A DNA stretch of 64,000 nucleotides from Moorena bouillonii PNG (GTDB lineage Bacteria > Cyanobacteriota > Cyanobacteriia > Cyanobacteriales > Coleofasciculaceae). This document shows positions 8,376-17,400 of the stretch, piece by piece (position 1 is the stretch's first letter; each line of letters starts with the position of its first letter). The stretch lies in NCBI RefSeq assembly GCF_001942495.1, contig NZ_MKZS01000001.1, positions 3,573,656 to 3,637,655 on the forward strand, in the 5' to 3' direction. A model generated the notes under the pieces. It was not told the DNA's origin. It did not search any database and saw nothing but the letters and a program-made list of their open reading frames with translations. Position numbers and translations under genes: made by a program.

Positions 8376-9469
8376 AGTTATTCATCCTTTTTTTAGTTAA
8401 AAAGCTGATTGTTTCCCCAGGGTAAACGCATCTTGTTGGGTAACCGGGGGTAGTTCTCAATAAACCCAGCCTTATTGCGCTTATTGACCAGAAATTTTCT
8501 ACATATAGTGTTTATTTGATTTTTTAAAAACTATATATAGTAATCAGCCAATTAAATGCGTTTACCCTGATTGCTTCCCCCTTGTCAGCTATTATTCTTA
8601 ATCCTTCCACTAAGTAGTCGGACATAAATAAACGGTACTGTCTCGAAAACTGTAAAATGCTTGTAACCTTTACCCCAAAAGGTTTTGTCTATATTTACAA
8701 AACTTTATACAGCACCCAAAACTTTTGTCCGACTACTTACCGGAGATTGTGGGAGAATAAATAGCCCGTTTAACCCTGGTGGTTGTTTACAGGTTTACGA
8801 CAACTTACCTAAAGTTATCCGATTTTTACAGTTTTTTATTTTCTTTATTGACTCTTTATTTTTTTTACAAAAAAATACCAAAATCTTAAAGATTAACCAA
8901 AGTTTTTAGGTAAGAAATCAAGGAGATAAATCTCTGAATATTCTTTGACAGACAGAAAATAAGCTCTGGGATACCTGTTAGGCTAAACTAACTATAGCAA
9001 TTCATTTAAAGAACCTTTTATTCAATCAGGAAAAAAAACTGAAACTCTTGTCCCTTCTGTCTTCTGTCTTCTGTCTTCTGCCTTCTGCATTGCTGTTATG
9101 AATTTTTATTAGACAACAGATTATCCCCTCGACAACAATTGGTGTCGTCAAGGGGATAACTAAGCAATAATGTAACCTATGTCCCTAATTGGACTTTGGA
9201 AAACTCCCTATTCACGTAAGCTCTAATTCAAAATTTTGCTTCCTTTGAGGCTACTTCAGGCTTTGGTTAAGCAATAACTTTGAAGTTGGAGGCAAAAACA
9301 ATTTTCCCCCCTTGCGCCAAGGTATTCCTACCGCAACCATATCCTCAGGTTCAGATTCCGATCAAACACAGTTTCTGAAAGCTTTTGAGAGGTTTGATGC
9401 TCTAGGGATAGATGTTTGATCCCCTTGGTTTTGTCCAAAGTCCAAGCCAGATCTAAGTTAACTCAATTT
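8376..9469. other. Long intergenic region with a small inverted-repeat element
   Basis: 1.1 kb without a convincing gene between the two beta-helix paralogues. A very A/T-rich stretch around 8500-8560 and 8820-8920 probably holds the promoter of the interrupted gene. An inverted-repeat element is at 8611-8739. A short array of CTTCTGT units is at about 9055-9090. A 74-aa frame at 8685-8909 is low-complexity and has no ribosome site, so I do not call it. Confidence 0.4.
8611..8739. repeat. 129-bp MITE-like element
   Basis: Perfect 14-bp inverted ends TAAGTAGTCGGACA (8611-8624) and TGTCCGACTACTTA (8726-8739). Partial symmetry goes on inward (GTACTG / GTGCTG). It is too small to encode a transposase and starts and ends with TA, as miniature elements of the IS630/mariner type do. 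Confidence 0.45.
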
Positions 9470-10816
9470 CTAAACTTGAATGTCATTACCTGCAATGTCA
9501 TTATCTCCAAGGTCGAAGAAATTACCAAATACATTGCGATACTCACCTCCTAGGTCAACGTTATCGGTAATTTGGCTTGCTCTGATTCCGACGATAGCAC
9601 CCAAACCGATAAAGAGACCTCCACCATCGCCGGTACCATCGTTGTCACTGTCAGCAATATTATCAGTGATTGTGTTATTGCCCAGGAAAATGCTATTACC
9701 ACTCTCGACAGACATGCCGCCGCCATTGACTTCTGCGGAGTTACCAGTAATCTGATTGTTAAGCAGCAGCACCTCGTTATCAATGCCAAGGACACTGACA
9801 CCACCGCCACTATCTCCTGTCAGGTTGTCAATAATCTGGTTATTGAATATCTGTACAACGTTGTTAGTTACTTCTCCCGAAGTACCGATTTCTATGCCAG
9901 TGTTATTGTTGCTGATTATAGTGCTATCAATAACCTTTACATTTTGACCTACGGCATTTATATCAAAGCCATTGTCTCCATTGTCGCTGAAGGTGCTGTT
10001 GATAACAAATGATGTCGTGTTGTTTCCGTTGATATCGATGCCATCTTTTTCGTTGCTTGTGAAAGAGCTACCGACCACGTTGAGATTAGTGTTCTCTCCT
10101 GCAATCTCGATGCCATCGCTTTTGTTGTTTGTGAAGATGCTATTAATCACGTTTAGATTACCATCATCCACCTGGATGCCATCCTCTCCCTCAGAAATTG
10201 TCAGGTTTGTGACGGTAACATTCGCACCATTGCTAATGGTAAAAATATCAAAAGACCCACCGTCACCTTCGATAGTGATTTGGTCAGGCTCTTGAAGTCC
10301 AACAATATTAACACTTTCGGTAATTTCGAGTGTCGGTTGATTTTCGAGTGTTGGAAGATTAGGGAGATCAGGAAGATTAGGGAGATCAGGAAGATTAGGG
10401 AGATCAGGAAGATTAGGGAGATCAGGAAGATTAGGGAGATCAGGAAGATTAGGGAGATCAGGAAGATTAGGGAGATCAGGAAGATTAGGGAGATCAGGAA
10501 GATTAGGGAGATCAGGAAGATTAGGGAGATCAGGAAGATTAGGGAGATCAGGAAGATTAGGGAGATCAGGAAGATTAGGAAGATTAAGAATACTGGGAAA
10601 ATTAGGAATACTGGGAAGATTAGGAATACTGGGAAGATTAGGAAAATTAAGAGGATTAGAGTCTAGAGTAATCGTCTGTTGACCTGGTTCAAGTTGAAAT
10701 ACAATTGTATCTTGACCAGGAGTATTATTCGCTAGCGCGATGGCTTCTCGTAAACTGATGAGCCCATCAGAAGGATTAATTCCGTCAGCTGTGGTATTAA
10801 CTCTAAAAACTGCCAT
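9470..10816 (-). CDS. Beta-helix surface protein with a hexapeptide repeat linker
   Basis: 448 aa. The N-terminal CSLREA-like segment (GLISLREAIALANNTPGQDTI, about 20-40) is nearly the same as in the split paralogue at 8375. Next come about 70 residues of LPNLPD repeats (roughly 75-155), encoded by twelve perfect 18-bp units. A right-handed beta-helix domain follows, with turns such as DGIEIAGENTNLNVVGSSF and DGIDINGNNTTSFVINSTF, then NNQITGNSAEVNGGGMSVES. Proteins of this type are exported in cyanobacteria, but I see no classical signal peptide. The P/L/N/D linker would be an extended, length-variable spacer between the two domains. Function is unknown. Confidence 0.8.
   Translation of the reverse strand: MAVFRVNTTADGINPSDGLISLREAIALANNTPGQDTIVFQLEPGQQTITLDSNPLNFPNLPSIPNLPSIPNFPSILNLPNLPDLPNLPDLPNLPDLPNLPDLPNLPDLPNLPDLPNLPDLPNLPDLPNLPDLPNLPDLPNLPDLPNLPDLPNLPTLENQPTLEITESVNIVGLQEPDQITIEGDGGSFDIFTISNGANVTVTNLTISEGEDGIQVDDGNLNVINSIFTNNKSDGIEIAGENTNLNVVGSSFTSNEKDGIDINGNNTTSFVINSTFSDNGDNGFDINAVGQNVKVIDSTIISNNNTGIEIGTSGEVTNNVVQIFNNQIIDNLTGDSGGGVSVLGIDNEVLLLNNQITGNSAEVNGGGMSVESGNSIFLGNNTITDNIADSDNDGTGDGGGLFIGLGAIVGIRASQITDNVDLGGEYRNVFGNFFDLGDNDIAGNDIQV
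10361..10576 (-). repeat. Twelve perfect 18-bp tandem repeats inside a coding region
   Basis: Unit AGGGAGATCAGGAAGATT on the plus strand, at 10361 and every 18 bp to 10559, coding LPNLPD on the minus strand. Degenerate 15-bp-type relatives (GGAAGATTAGGAATACT) flank it to about 10660. Perfect identity implies recent slippage or homogenisation; copy-number change would keep the frame. Confidence 0.95.
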
Positions 10817-11392
10817 AGTTAGCCATCCTTATTTTACTGATAAAGCTGATTGTTTTCCCCCTGTCAAGTATTATTTATAACTCCAACTATAGCGTTTATC
10901 ATAGCTATGAGGTACACAGGTTTGCCGCCTCTTGCCTCTTTCCTCTTCCATGCTCCCTGCTTCCTCCTGGTTCCTGCTCCCTGCTCCCTAAAACCTTAGG
11001 TGCGCTTTCCGTTGGCGAATTAAATTCGCCACGGGTCGCACCTCATAAATTTGTACCTCATGAGTATAATAATTGCTATATATAAGTTTTTTTTGGAGAA
11101 TAAATCGCCCGTTTTTTTGATAAGACGGTTATTGACAAGTTGACTACAACTTATCTAAGTATATCCAATTTTGAGAGTTTTATTATTACCTTTTTAAATA
11201 ATTTATTGAGCTTTTAAAAAACTCAATAAAAAATAAAGATTGAGCAAAGTTAATAATTTTAAAAAAAATCCTGTGACTGTATTCAAATAATTTACAAAAA
11301 AGAAATTGGGTTCAAAAAAAAATGGATATGGTAATACAGCTCATTTTAAAATAAAAACGCTATATGATTGCGATTAAGCATTAAACCATCAC
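10817..11392. other. Intergenic region with a long hairpin
   Basis: No gene. It holds a run of CCTCTTGCC / CTGCTCCCTG short repeats (10920-10990) in the context of the heptamer-array family. A compound hairpin at about 10998-11044 has outer arms AGGTGCG / CGCACCT and inner palindrome GGCGAATTAAATTCGCC at 11014-11030. The remainder is very A/T-rich, probably the promoter of the ABC gene. Similar hairpin pieces occur near 44430-44490. Confidence 0.4.
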
Positions 11393-12412
11393 ATGACAGC
11401 AGCACAGCTAGACAACCCCAAGCCCAACCCACAAAACAACAGTCTGTTACACATAGAAAACCTACAGATGCACTTCCCCATCACCCAAGGAATCATCTGG
11501 CAAAAGCAAATAGGCTCCATCAAAGCTGTGGATGGACTCAATTTCGATATCAACCGTGGCGAAACTTTAGGCTTAGTAGGAGAATCTGGCTGTGGCAAAA
11601 GTACCACCGGACGAGCGCTCCTACAACTATACCGTCCGACAGCTGGTCATGTTTACTTTGAAAATATCGACCTAACCGAGCTAGACGCTGAATCCCTGCG
11701 CCAGATGCGCCGCCGGATGCAAATGATTTTTCAAGACCCCTATGCTTCCCTCAATCCCCGCATGACCGTAGGAAGTATTGTCGGTGAACCCCTGCAAATC
11801 CATGGGTTAGCCACCGGTAAACAAAAACAAGAACGAGTCCAGTCCTTACTAGAAGTGGTAGGACTCAATCCTCAGTTTATCAATCGCTATCCCCACGAAT
11901 TCTCTGGGGGTCAGCGTCAGCGGATTGTGATTGCTCGCGCCTTAGCGTTAAACCCTGACTTTATCGTATGTGATGAACCGATTGCTGCTTTAGATGTATC
12001 CATTCAAGCCCAAGTCGTTAACTTGATGCAGTCGTTGCAAGCAGATATGGGCTTAACTTATCTATTTATTGCTCACGATTTAAGTATAGTGCGCCACATT
12101 TCTGACCGGGTGGCAGTAATGTACCTAGGCAAAATAGTAGAACTCGCAGATCGCGTCTGTTTATATGAGAACCCCTTGCATCCCTATACCCAAGCATTAA
12201 TCTCAGCCGTACCAATTCCTGACCCTGAACTTGAGCGTCAACGGGAACGTATTATCCTAACAGGGGATGTACCCAGCCCGAGCAATCCCCCGAAAGGTTG
12301 TCGGTTTCACACTCGCTGTCCTATGGTAATGGATACTTGTCGGCAAGACCCAGAACCAGAGTTTAAAGATGCAGGTAGAGGACATTATGTTGCTTGTCAT
12401 TTAGTCCATTGA
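11393..12412 (+). CDS. Peptide-type ABC transporter ATP-binding protein (OppF/DppF-like)
   Basis: 339 aa. Walker [15 protein letters not shown] (about 64-77), signature [15 protein letters not shown] (about 168-182), Walker [14 protein letters not shown] (about 188-200), and H-loop in IAHDLS. The C-terminal oligo_HPY region with [14 protein letters not shown] (about 306-319) is specific to oligopeptide/dipeptide and nickel importers. The protein powers substrate import at the cytoplasmic membrane. No permease or binding protein adjoins it, so its partners are encoded elsewhere. The start codon lacks a clear ribosome site (A/T-rich leader). Confidence 0.9.
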   Translation: MTAAQLDNPKPNPQNNSLLHIENLQMHFPITQGIIWQKQIGSIKAVDGLNFDINRGETLGLVGESGCGKSTTGRALLQLYRPTAGHVYFENIDLTELDAESLRQMRRRMQMIFQDPYASLNPRMTVGSIVGEPLQIHGLATGKQKQERVQSLLEVVGLNPQFINRYPHEFSGGQRQRIVIARALALNPDFIVCDEPIAALDVSIQAQVVNLMQSLQADMGLTYLFIAHDLSIVRHISDRVAVMYLGKIVELADRVCLYENPLHPYTQALISAVPIPDPELERQRERIILTGDVPSPSNPPKGCRFHTRCPMVMDTCRQDPEPEFKDAGRGHYVACHLVH

Positions 12413-12461
12413 CAAGAGGATCTTAGTATAGCGCTTATCATAGGACTAACCACTCACAAAA

Positions 12462-12968
12462 CTAATGTTCGTCCATCGCAATGGATCGAGAGCAACGCCA
12501 ATTACTCGGTAGAGCCGAAGGCCATCCCATCCGCAGGGCTTCTGGGCAAATAGTATGAATGGTCAGCTGGCAATCAATCAGCTGCAACCCTTCTTTTTCT
12601 ACCTGCCTCATCCCTTGTTTCAAGATTGAGTCATTCTTGAATTCAACGGTCTGGTTACACTGAATACATACCAGATGATGGTGATGATGGGGAAAAGGCT
12701 GATTGAGTTCATAATGTTTATGCCCTTCTGCCAATTCCAATTCCCGCAGGATGCCCATCCGTGACATTAACTTAACGCTGCGGTAAATTGTAGATAAGCT
12801 GATTCCTTCTCCTCGCTGGTCGAGCAATTCGTGAAGTTCCTCAGCACTCAGATGGGTTCCTCTCGGTAAATTTTGGAAAACGTGGAGAATGGTCTCCCGT
12901 TGCGGTGTCATACGCCAACCTCGAGCATTGAGTTCGGCCTTGAGTGAAGCGGCAGTATAGTTAGCCAT
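12462..12968 (-). CDS. Fur-family metalloregulator (PerR/Zur type)
   Basis: 168 aa. N-terminal winged helix (RMTPQRETILHVFQNLPRG... ISLSTIYRSVKLMSRMGI), then the metal-binding segment HKHYELNQPFPHHHHHLVC with CIQCN (first Cys pair). The second Cys pair usual in many Fur proteins is incomplete: only one Cys is seen in IHTICPEALR. The C-terminal extension GWPSALPSNWRCSRS is unusual. Cyanobacteria have FurA, Zur (FurB) and PerR (FurC); the HHHHH segment and the absent CxxC do not decide between Zur and PerR. A/T-rich palindromic sequence upstream (about 12985-13015) may be an autoregulatory site. Confidence 0.85.
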   Translation of the reverse strand: MANYTAASLKAELNARGWRMTPQRETILHVFQNLPRGTHLSAEELHELLDQRGEGISLSTIYRSVKLMSRMGILRELELAEGHKHYELNQPFPHHHHHLVCIQCNQTVEFKNDSILKQGMRQVEKEGLQLIDCQLTIHTICPEALRMGWPSALPSNWRCSRSIAMDEH

Positions 12969-13286
12969 GGTAACCCTCTCAAAAACGAGCCATTATTGAC
13001 AATATTAAATAATTATTTCTCTCACTTGCAAGAAAATTTCCTAATTGAGAATAAATAGTAAAGGATTATTGGTTACTTTTGAGAATAGGGCACGACACGG
13101 ATGCACCTCGGATGCAGGGATACGCCGAAAATACCAAATCCAGCTAAGGGATCCGGATTTGGCAAATAAGTTAGGAAAAGGGCGAATCAGGGAAAGAGGG
13201 GGCACAGAGGGAAGACAGGGAACAGGCAAAGGGTAAGCAGATTGGCCATAACCCTTGTGCCTTGTGGCTTGTATGTTATGACTATG
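12969..13286. other. Intergenic region, nothing coding seen
   Basis: 318 bp between the Fur-family gene and lspA. Contains A/T-rich sequence TTATTGACAATATTAAATAA just upstream of the Fur-family start, a candidate Fur-type site, and otherwise purine-rich low-complexity DNA (13170-13235). Short frames here lack ribosome sites. Confidence 0.35.
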
Positions 13287-13793
13287 TTATTGCCCCTTCT
13301 CCCTAGATTTTGGCGATTGATGCTTAAAACTTGCAATAAGCAAGCATACAATACCTAGGTTGATACACACATCGGCCACATTAAATACCGGGAAGTTAAT
13401 CAACCGAAAATCGAGGAAATCCACAACGCAACCCGTTACTGTCTGGTTATCTACCAAACAACTGTTGAAAAAACGGTCTATGCCATTCCCTAATGCTCCT
13501 CCCAGTATGAAGCCATAACCAAGCTGTTCCAACCTAATCAGCTTTGGCCCAAACCAAGCTAGGGCGATTAAACCAAGACTCACAGCTAAGGACAGCCAGC
13601 GCAACCAGCTGCCGTCTTTACTAAAGAGACTGAAAGCGGCACCAGTATTAGTCACATAGGTAAAGTGAAACACCCCTTGCCAGAGGGGTAGAGTCTCAGC
13701 CAATTCAAAATTCTGCACCACCCAATATTTAGTCAGCTGATCCAGAATCAGACCAATAGCAGCAGCAAACCAAAACAGGCGGTTTTTTTTCAT
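13287..13793 (-). CDS. lspA: Lipoprotein signal peptidase (signal peptidase II)
   Basis: 168 aa. Four membrane segments (about 5-23, 67-88, 92-110, 135-155). The catalytic aspartates lie in GNGIDRFF and FNVADVCI, with the conserved TNTGAAFS motif between the first and second segments. The enzyme removes the signal peptide from diacylglyceryl-modified prolipoproteins at the membrane; likely substrates in this window are the lipoproteins PstS and Psb27. Normal length. Its start lies beside the heptamer array 13855-14045. The next gene downstream on the same strand, the Fur-family gene, is 318 bp away, so it appears to be a single-gene unit. Confidence 0.95.
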   Translation of the reverse strand: MKKNRLFWFAAAIGLILDQLTKYWVVQNFELAETLPLWQGVFHFTYVTNTGAAFSLFSKDGSWLRWLSLAVSLGLIALAWFGPKLIRLEQLGYGFILGGALGNGIDRFFNSCLVDNQTVTGCVVDFLDFRLINFPVFNVADVCINLGIVCLLIASFKHQSPKSREKGQ

Positions 13794-13854
13794 TAGTCAT
13801 TAGTCATGATAGCATTTATTAATTGGGTCAGGTACTTACAGCGATGGGTTTTAG

Positions 13855-14045
13855 GGAGTAGGGAGTAGGGAGTAGGGAGTAGGGAGTAGGGAGTAGGGAG
13901 TAGGGAATAGGGAGTAGGGAGTAGGGAGTAGGGAGTAGGGAGTAGGGAGTAGGGAGTAGGGAGTATGGAGTAGGGAGTAGGGAGTAGGGAGTAGGTAGTA
14001 GGGAGTAGGGAGTAGGGAGTAGGGAGTAGGGAGTAGGGAGTAGGG
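13855..14045. repeat. Heptanucleotide array (GGGAGTA)n
   Basis: About 27 copies of GGGAGTA with a few single-base variants (GGGAATA, GGAGTAT, GGTAGTA). It is preceded by AGGTACTTACAGCGATGGGTTTTA, the conserved leader also found before the arrays at 23046 and 39946. The 85-aa frame across it is an artefact of the repeat. Confidence 0.95.
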
Positions 14046-14205
14046 GTCACAAAATTGACTTTACCTGATAAGTATGGTATAAGCTATAGTCATTATTTAT
14101 TAGCCATTGGTAGTCATTGGTGATTAGTCTAGGACTTACCCAGGGAAAAGAAAAATTAACGTTTTAGGCAATAGGGAACTTCGGAGCTGGGCATTACAAT
14201 GACTA
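14046..14205. other. Spacer after the heptamer array
   Basis: No gene seen. Short direct repeats of TTAGTCATTAGTCAT/ATTGGTAGTCATTGG type occur near 13795 and 14100. Confidence 0.3.
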
Positions 14206-14790
14206 TCAATAAAACATCAACTGCCGTAGAGCAAATGCCACAACGGTCACAGAACAAACTACCACTAGCTGACTCGGTAAAGGCGAAATGGTATATTTCA
14301 TGATCGCTTCCATGAGAGGCACAGCCCCAAGCACTGACCAATTGATGCCGTGGAAAATCATCAAATAGCCGACACCGTAGGCATGGATGGTTAGTAAACC
14401 ACAGAGGCAGCTAAATGCCAATGTTTCGACTCGTGGTTGTACGCGAAAGGCTAAAAAACCACAAACCCAGGCTCCGGCAATAAAGCCTAGTATGTATCCA
14501 AAGCTGGGTTCTTTGATATAGCCAATACCTCCACCTTGAGTAAAGATTGGCAGGTTTAACCCGATCACAACATAGGCAATTTGAGAAAGAGCACCAGCAT
14601 TTCTGCCTCCTAAACAAGCAGCTAGTAGGACTGCTCCAATCTGATAGGTAACCCCTAAGGATATAGTTTGAACACCTTGAGTTGACCAATCCCAGGGTGG
14701 ATTGGAGACAAAGAAGGCTTCTAGAAACGTGCCGCCGATGGTCAGCAGCAAACCAATTATGGCCCACAAAATCTCATTGGGAGCAGACAC
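14206..14790 (-). CDS. bioY: BioY biotin transporter S-component
   Basis: 194 aa, hydrophobic, about six membrane segments. The BioY signature region GGGIGYIKEPSFGYILGFI (about 87-105) is present, together with the preceding LNLPIFTQ. BioY is the substrate-binding subunit of the ECF biotin transporter, and in some bacteria imports biotin alone or with a shared energising module. It lies 15 bp after bioB on the same strand, so synthesis and uptake of biotin are probably one operon. No ECF ATPase or T-component is next to it. Confidence 0.93.
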   Translation of the reverse strand: MSAPNEILWAIIGLLLTIGGTFLEAFFVSNPPWDWSTQGVQTISLGVTYQIGAVLLAACLGGRNAGALSQIAYVVIGLNLPIFTQGGGIGYIKEPSFGYILGFIAGAWVCGFLAFRVQPRVETLAFSCLCGLLTIHAYGVGYLMIFHGINWSVLGAVPLMEAIMKYTISPLPSQLVVVCSVTVVAFALRQLMFY

Positions 14791-14805
14791 AGTTACATCG
14801 ATAAT

Positions 14806-15972
14806 CTATTTATTCTGGGAGTTATATTCTCCGGGAATCGGAGCTTCACCACCGGTTAGACCCAAAGAGTCCAGCATAGCGTGGTCTTGCTCTGGTGGCT
14901 GTCCCAGAGTGGTGAGGTAGTGTCCAATCAGCATAGCATTGATTCCGGATTTTAGCCCTTGTGCCTGCAATTGGCCCATCACGGCTTCTCGCCCACCAGC
15001 ATAGCGCAGGATTTGCTCAGGTAGGATCATCCGGAAAATTGCGATCGCTTTTAGTGCTTCATAGGTATCTAGCTTCCCAGATTCTCCCAAAGGCGTTCCA
15101 GAGCGAGGATTGAGCAAGTTCAGGGGTACTGATTCCACCTTTAACTCCCGCAGGGCTAGAGCTAAATCAACTCGGTCTTCCCAGCTTTCTCCCATGCCCA
15201 TAATCCCACCAGTGCAGGCTTGAATCCCCACTGCTTTCAAGTTCTGGATCGTCTCGACGCGATCGCGCCAGCTGTGAGTAGTCACAATTTCTGGGAAAAA
15301 CCGCTCTGAGGTTTCTAAGTTATGGTTGTAGCGAGTTACCCCAGCTTCTTTCAGGGCTTGGGCTTGTTCCGAGGTCACTTCTCCCAAGGCACAGCAAGGC
15401 TTAATGCTGGTTTCGGCAATAATCTCCCGTACGGTTTCCAGAATTTGTTCAAACTCTTTTGATTTAGGGCTACTGTACTTTGGTCCACGTCCCTGACTGA
15501 CTAGGCAAAAACGTTTGGCTCCAGCCGCTTCAGCTGCCTTAGCTTGAGCCATAATCTCTTCCTTAGACTTAAGACCATAAATCGGGGAATCAACGCCAGG
15601 ATGGTGAGCCGACTGGGCACAAAAGCCACAGTTTTCTGAGCAGCCCCCAGATTTGACATTGACGATACTACACAAATCCACCGTATTACCACAGCAGGCT
15701 TGGCGCACTTTGTCAGCTGCTTGGCACAGCAGCAATATATTATCCTGCCCTTCGAGTTTGGTCAGGGCTAAGGCTTCCTCTCTCGTAATGCGATCGCCTG
15801 CAATAATCCCCTCAGTTAGCTTTTGCAGCCACTGATTCAGGGATGCTGGGGATGTTGAGCATTGTTCTGGTGAACTTGCTGGTGTAATTGATAAATCTAC
15901 AGATAGACCTACAGCAGTTGACAAAGGTGCTTGAACCACAGTATCTCCGACATATATCAGCTTTAAAGGCAC
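14806..15972 (-). CDS. bioB: Biotin synthase
   Basis: 388 aa. The radical-SAM cluster is the CxxxCxxC in GGCSENCGFCAQSAHH (about 114-129). Further BioB hallmarks: SRGRGPKY-like SQGRGPKY, YNHNLETS and NLLNPRSGTPL. It inserts sulfur into dethiobiotin, using the [4Fe-4S] cluster to cleave SAM and an auxiliary cluster as sulfur donor. The first about 45 residues are a variable extension, so a later start cannot be excluded. bioY follows 15 bp downstream. It is divergent from the pst operon. The intergenic Pho boxes point to pst rather than bioB. Confidence 0.96.
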   Translation of the reverse strand: MPLKLIYVGDTVVQAPLSTAVGLSVDLSITPASSPEQCSTSPASLNQWLQKLTEGIIAGDRITREEALALTKLEGQDNILLLCQAADKVRQACCGNTVDLCSIVNVKSGGCSENCGFCAQSAHHPGVDSPIYGLKSKEEIMAQAKAAEAAGAKRFCLVSQGRGPKYSSPKSKEFEQILETVREIIAETSIKPCCALGEVTSEQAQALKEAGVTRYNHNLETSERFFPEIVTTHSWRDRVETIQNLKAVGIQACTGGIMGMGESWEDRVDLALALRELKVESVPLNLLNPRSGTPLGESGKLDTYEALKAIAIFRMILPEQILRYAGGREAVMGQLQAQGLKSGINAMLIGHYLTTLGQPPEQDHAMLDSLGLTGGEAPIPGEYNSQNK

Positions 15973-16031
15973 CCCTCACTATACCACCTTAGAGTAAGTT
16001 GGCTAGTGAGTTCTACTACCCCAAGTAAAAA

Positions 16032-16073
16032 TTTAACCTTTTCTTAATTATAATTTAACCTCATGCTTAACCT
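16032..16073 (+). promoter_or_regulatory. Pho boxes upstream of the pst operon
   Basis: Tandem 8-mers of the cyanobacterial Pho-box type: TTTAACCT (16032-16039), CTTAATTA (16043-16050), TTTAACCT (16054-16061), each separated by 3 bp, then CTTAACCT (16066-16073) after 4 bp. They lie 60-100 bp before pstS. This is the expected binding site of the phosphate-limitation regulator PhoB/SphR. Confidence 0.8.
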
Positions 16074-16133
16074 ACTCTTTAGGATGGAGCGCTACACTCC
16101 GGCTGTGACGCCTAAAAAAATTAAGCCAATTCC

Positions 16134-17126
16134 ATGTTGTCTCAAAAGAATTATTCATTGTCAATAGCATTAATCACCTCCTTAGCCGTGGGGATTACCT
16201 CCTGTGGTGGTTCAACCCCCACAGCTCAAGTTAAGGTAGATGGTTCCAGCACCGTATTTCCCATCTCTGAGGCCATGGCGGAAGAGTTCCAGAAAGCGAA
16301 TCCGGGAATCCAAGTTACTGTCGGTGTCTCTGGTACTGGTGGTGGATTCAAGAAGTTTTGTGCTGGAGAAACGGATATTTCCAACGGCTCCCGTCCGATC
16401 AAAGAATCAGAAATAGAACTTTGCAAGAAGGGAGGAATTGAGTACATCGAATTGCCCATCGCCTTTGATGGACTCTCTGTAGTAGTTAACAAAGACAATA
16501 ACTTTGCTAGTTGCCTAAAAACTGCTGAACTAAAAAAAATCTGGGAACCAGCAGCTCAAGGCAAAATCAACAACTGGAATCAAGTTCGTCCTGGTTTCCC
16601 CAATCAAAAACTAGGACTTTATGGTCCAGGAACTGACTCCGGAACCTATGACTACTTTATGGAAAACATAGTTGGTAAAAAAGTTGGCTCTCGGGGTGAC
16701 TATACCGCTAGTGAAGATGATAATTTGATTGTGCAAGGGGTATCTACTGATCAGGGTGGACTAGGCTTCTTTGGTTACGCCTACTACGAAGAAAACAAAG
16801 AGAAACTCAAACTAGTAGAGATTGATGGAGGAAATGGTTGCGTTGCCCCTAGCACAGCAACTATTGCCGATGGGACTTACAAACCTCTATCTCGTCCAGA
16901 GTTTATCTACGTCAAGAAAGAGGCTGCAACTCGACCTGAAGTTAAAGCCTTTGTAGAGTATCAGTTGGCAGCAGCAAATTCCAAATTAATCTCAGAAGTT
17001 GGCTATGTTCCCATGCCAGAAGACATTATGACGCTGGTGAGAAAGCGCTTTAGCGAAGGGACAGTTGGTTCAGTCTTTGCTAATGCTCCTAAAGGCTCCA
17101 AAGTGAAACAGCTATTAGAGAAGTAA
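16134..17126 (+). CDS. pstS: Phosphate-binding lipoprotein of the Pst transporter (PstS/SphX)
   Basis: 330 aa. Lipoprotein signal peptide with lipobox ITSCGG (Cys at about 24). Mature protein begins with the phosphate-binding loop [19 protein letters not shown]; further binding segments are [12 protein letters not shown] and [12 protein letters not shown]. It captures phosphate outside the cytoplasmic membrane and passes it to PstCA. First gene of pstS-C-A-B behind four Pho boxes. The extra cysteines and the sequence of this branch resemble the cyanobacterial SphX type, but the distinction is not firm. A 274-bp gap with A/T-rich TCATCCTT repeats separates it from pstC. Confidence 0.95.
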   Translation: MLSQKNYSLSIALITSLAVGITSCGGSTPTAQVKVDGSSTVFPISEAMAEEFQKANPGIQVTVGVSGTGGGFKKFCAGETDISNGSRPIKESEIELCKKGGIEYIELPIAFDGLSVVVNKDNNFASCLKTAELKKIWEPAAQGKINNWNQVRPGFPNQKLGLYGPGTDSGTYDYFMENIVGKKVGSRGDYTASEDDNLIVQGVSTDQGGLGFFGYAYYEENKEKLKLVEIDGGNGCVAPSTATIADGTYKPLSRPEFIYVKKEAATRPEVKAFVEYQLAAANSKLISEVGYVPMPEDIMTLVRKRFSEGTVGSVFANAPKGSKVKQLLEK

Positions 17127-17400
17127 ACAATAGTAAAGGATGTCTTAAAGACTTAAGGATAAACGATGAAGGCTGAAGGGTGGAAAGAACAACAAAGTTG
17201 CTAAGTCACGCAGTCACGTTGATAAATATCAGCAGTACATCTATAAGTAGAATTATTTCATTCCTCACACTTAATTCCTCACACTTCATCCTTCATCCTT
17301 TATCCTTTATCCTTCACACTTGATCCTACCCTAAGAGAACGCTATCAGGCGAACACACTTGCTCCTTCAAACTTGCTCCTTCACACTTAATACTTTACTG
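17127..17400. other. pstS-pstC spacer with short repeats
   Basis: No gene. It contains a series of CCTTCATCCTTTATCC-type pyrimidine repeats (17270-17330) and TTGCTCCTTCA repeats. A stem to adjust pstS expression relative to pstCAB would be expected here, but I see no strong hairpin. Confidence 0.3.

Noticed and set aside
8685..8909. 74-aa frame
   Set aside because: Low complexity, no ribosome site, overlaps the MITE.
10361..10576. CRISPR array
   Set aside because: Units are contiguous without spacers and lie in a coding frame.
10280..10666. 128-aa plus-strand frame of REIRKI repeats
   Set aside because: It is the antisense reading of the 18-bp repeats inside the beta-helix gene; no start signal.
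13793..14050. 85-aa frame of PTPYSLL repeats
   Set aside because: Product of the GGGAGTA heptamer array; not a protein gene.
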